Below are positions 63,648 to 64,000 of a stretch of DNA of 64,000 bases, one piece after another (position 1 is the first letter of the stretch; each line of letters begins with the position of its first letter). The translations under genes and the position numbers were made by a program. Source of the stretch: Methanobrevibacter sp. (GTDB lineage: Archaea; Methanobacteriota; Methanobacteria; Methanobacteriales; Methanobacteriaceae). The stretch covers positions 45,229 to 109,228 of the forward strand of contig JALFJX010000021.1 in assembly GCA_022775905.1 (NCBI GenBank), read 5' to 3'. The notes beneath the pieces are model-generated. The model was not told where the DNA came from. It did not search any database and saw nothing but the letters and a program-made list of their open reading frames with translations.

Positions 63648-63961
63648 TGGATTATATGATGTTAGTTATTTTAGGTTGTACTCTTGCAACATTTATTCCA
63701 AGATTAATTCCTGCATTGTTTATTGATAAGCTTAATTTCTCACCTAAATTCGAGAAATTTTTGGATTTAATTCCATATACGGCTCTTGCAGCATTAATAT
63801 GTCCTGGAGTATTGACTGTTGATGCCGACTTATGGTATATTGGTTTAATCGGTGCACTTGTAGCAGCAGCTCTTGCATGGAAAAAGGCTCCAATGGGTGC
63901 AATTGTTATTATAACCGTGGTTGTATTAATAACAGTTTATTCTGTTGTTCCTCTTTTTTAA
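63647..63961 (+). CDS. azlD: AzlD-family branched-chain amino acid exporter subunit
   Basis: A 104-residue protein with about four membrane segments and the family pattern ATFIPRLIPALFIDKLNFSP, then YTALAALICPGVL. Its start overlaps the azlC stop by one base. Together the two subunits export branched-chain amino acids or analogues. Confidence 0.88.
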   Translation: MDYMMLVILGCTLATFIPRLIPALFIDKLNFSPKFEKFLDLIPYTALAALICPGVLTVDADLWYIGLIGALVAAALAWKKAPMGAIVIITVVVLITVYSVVPLF

Positions 63962-63971
63962 AAATAGAAAA

Positions 63972-63999
63972 TAAGGATGATTATAAACTAACATCCTTA
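63972..63999 (+). terminator. hairpin after azlCD
   Basis: TAAGGATG (63972-63979) pairs with CATCCTTA (63992-63999) over 12 bases. It lies 10 bases after azlD and may be its terminator; the window ends here so a T-run cannot be seen. Confidence 0.4.
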
Positions 64000-64000
64000 A

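Overview
This window comes from an AT-rich archaeal chromosome, most likely a gut methanogen of the genus Methanobrevibacter. The evidence is the gene content: methanofuran synthesis (mfnB), activation of methyl-coenzyme M reductase (atwA), coenzyme F430 synthesis (cfbC), F420/riboflavin synthesis (arfB), archaeal lipid saturation (geranylgeranyl reductase with a ferredoxin), and archaeal information-processing genes (rpl37ae, rpoP, Brix, Pcc1, prefoldin beta, Lsm, rpl37e). Many genes carry GGTG- or GGAG-type ribosome binding sites, and TTTATA-type TATA boxes are common. I saw no tRNA, rRNA, CRISPR array or insertion sequence.

Layout. 1-5116: end of a LUD/iron-sulfur gene, mfnB, guaB, and the conserved operon rpl37ae-rpoP-brix-pcc1-pfdB-DUF3194. 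5117-5689: a long gap with two candidate structured RNAs. 5690-10142: a HisA/HisF-like protein, a small antiparallel membrane protein, a cation efflux pump, and pdxS-pfkB-like-pdxT for pyridoxal phosphate. 10406-19446: a 2426-residue helicase/nuclease-like protein with a huge acidic repetitive insert, followed 8 bases later by uvrC. 19549-23670: small membrane/zinc-ribbon genes, atwA, a universal stress protein and a broken capA.

23808-35069 is the most interesting region: a tight, co-directional cassette of nine genes. It encodes a DUF4013 membrane protein, a membrane-bound SpoIIE/PP2C phosphatase, a STAS protein, a GH3-type acyl-acid amido synthetase, an ATP-grasp ligase, two halves of a heterodimeric ABC exporter, a second GH3 enzyme and an RsbW-like kinase. 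It looks like a pathway that makes and exports an amide-linked small molecule, bracketed by a complete bacterial-type partner-switching module in an organism group that has no sigma factors. An inverted repeat next to the TATA box precedes it and a hairpin with a T-run ends it.

35235-44052: ferredoxin plus geranylgeranyl reductase, galE, a coiled-coil protein, purF, a U32 peptidase, cfbC, ogt, a YgjV-like membrane protein and a frameshifted DUF169 gene. 44166-52881: a secreted DUF1002 protein, an AGCS amino-acid symporter divergent from a cysK-like gene, a frameshifted zinc-ribbon membrane protein, a hexapeptide acyltransferase, three tandem rubredoxins, a YigZ/IMPACT protein, arfB with a PUA protein, and a Panacea-type protein. 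53180-64000: lsm-rpl37e, a POT-like transporter with an in-frame amber codon, a 2-hydroxyacid dehydrogenase, a pyridoxamine kinase, an EamA transporter, pirin, a pair of related unknown proteins, RNase III directly abutting metX-CBS, and azlCD.

Several genes show single-base lesions or odd starts: capA, DUF169, the zinc-ribbon gene, the POT gene, a CTG start in the exporter and an ATT start in azlC. The three frameshifts each need only a one-base indel, so assembly error must be excluded before biology is invoked. All functional statements here come from reading motifs and gene order; no database search was run.
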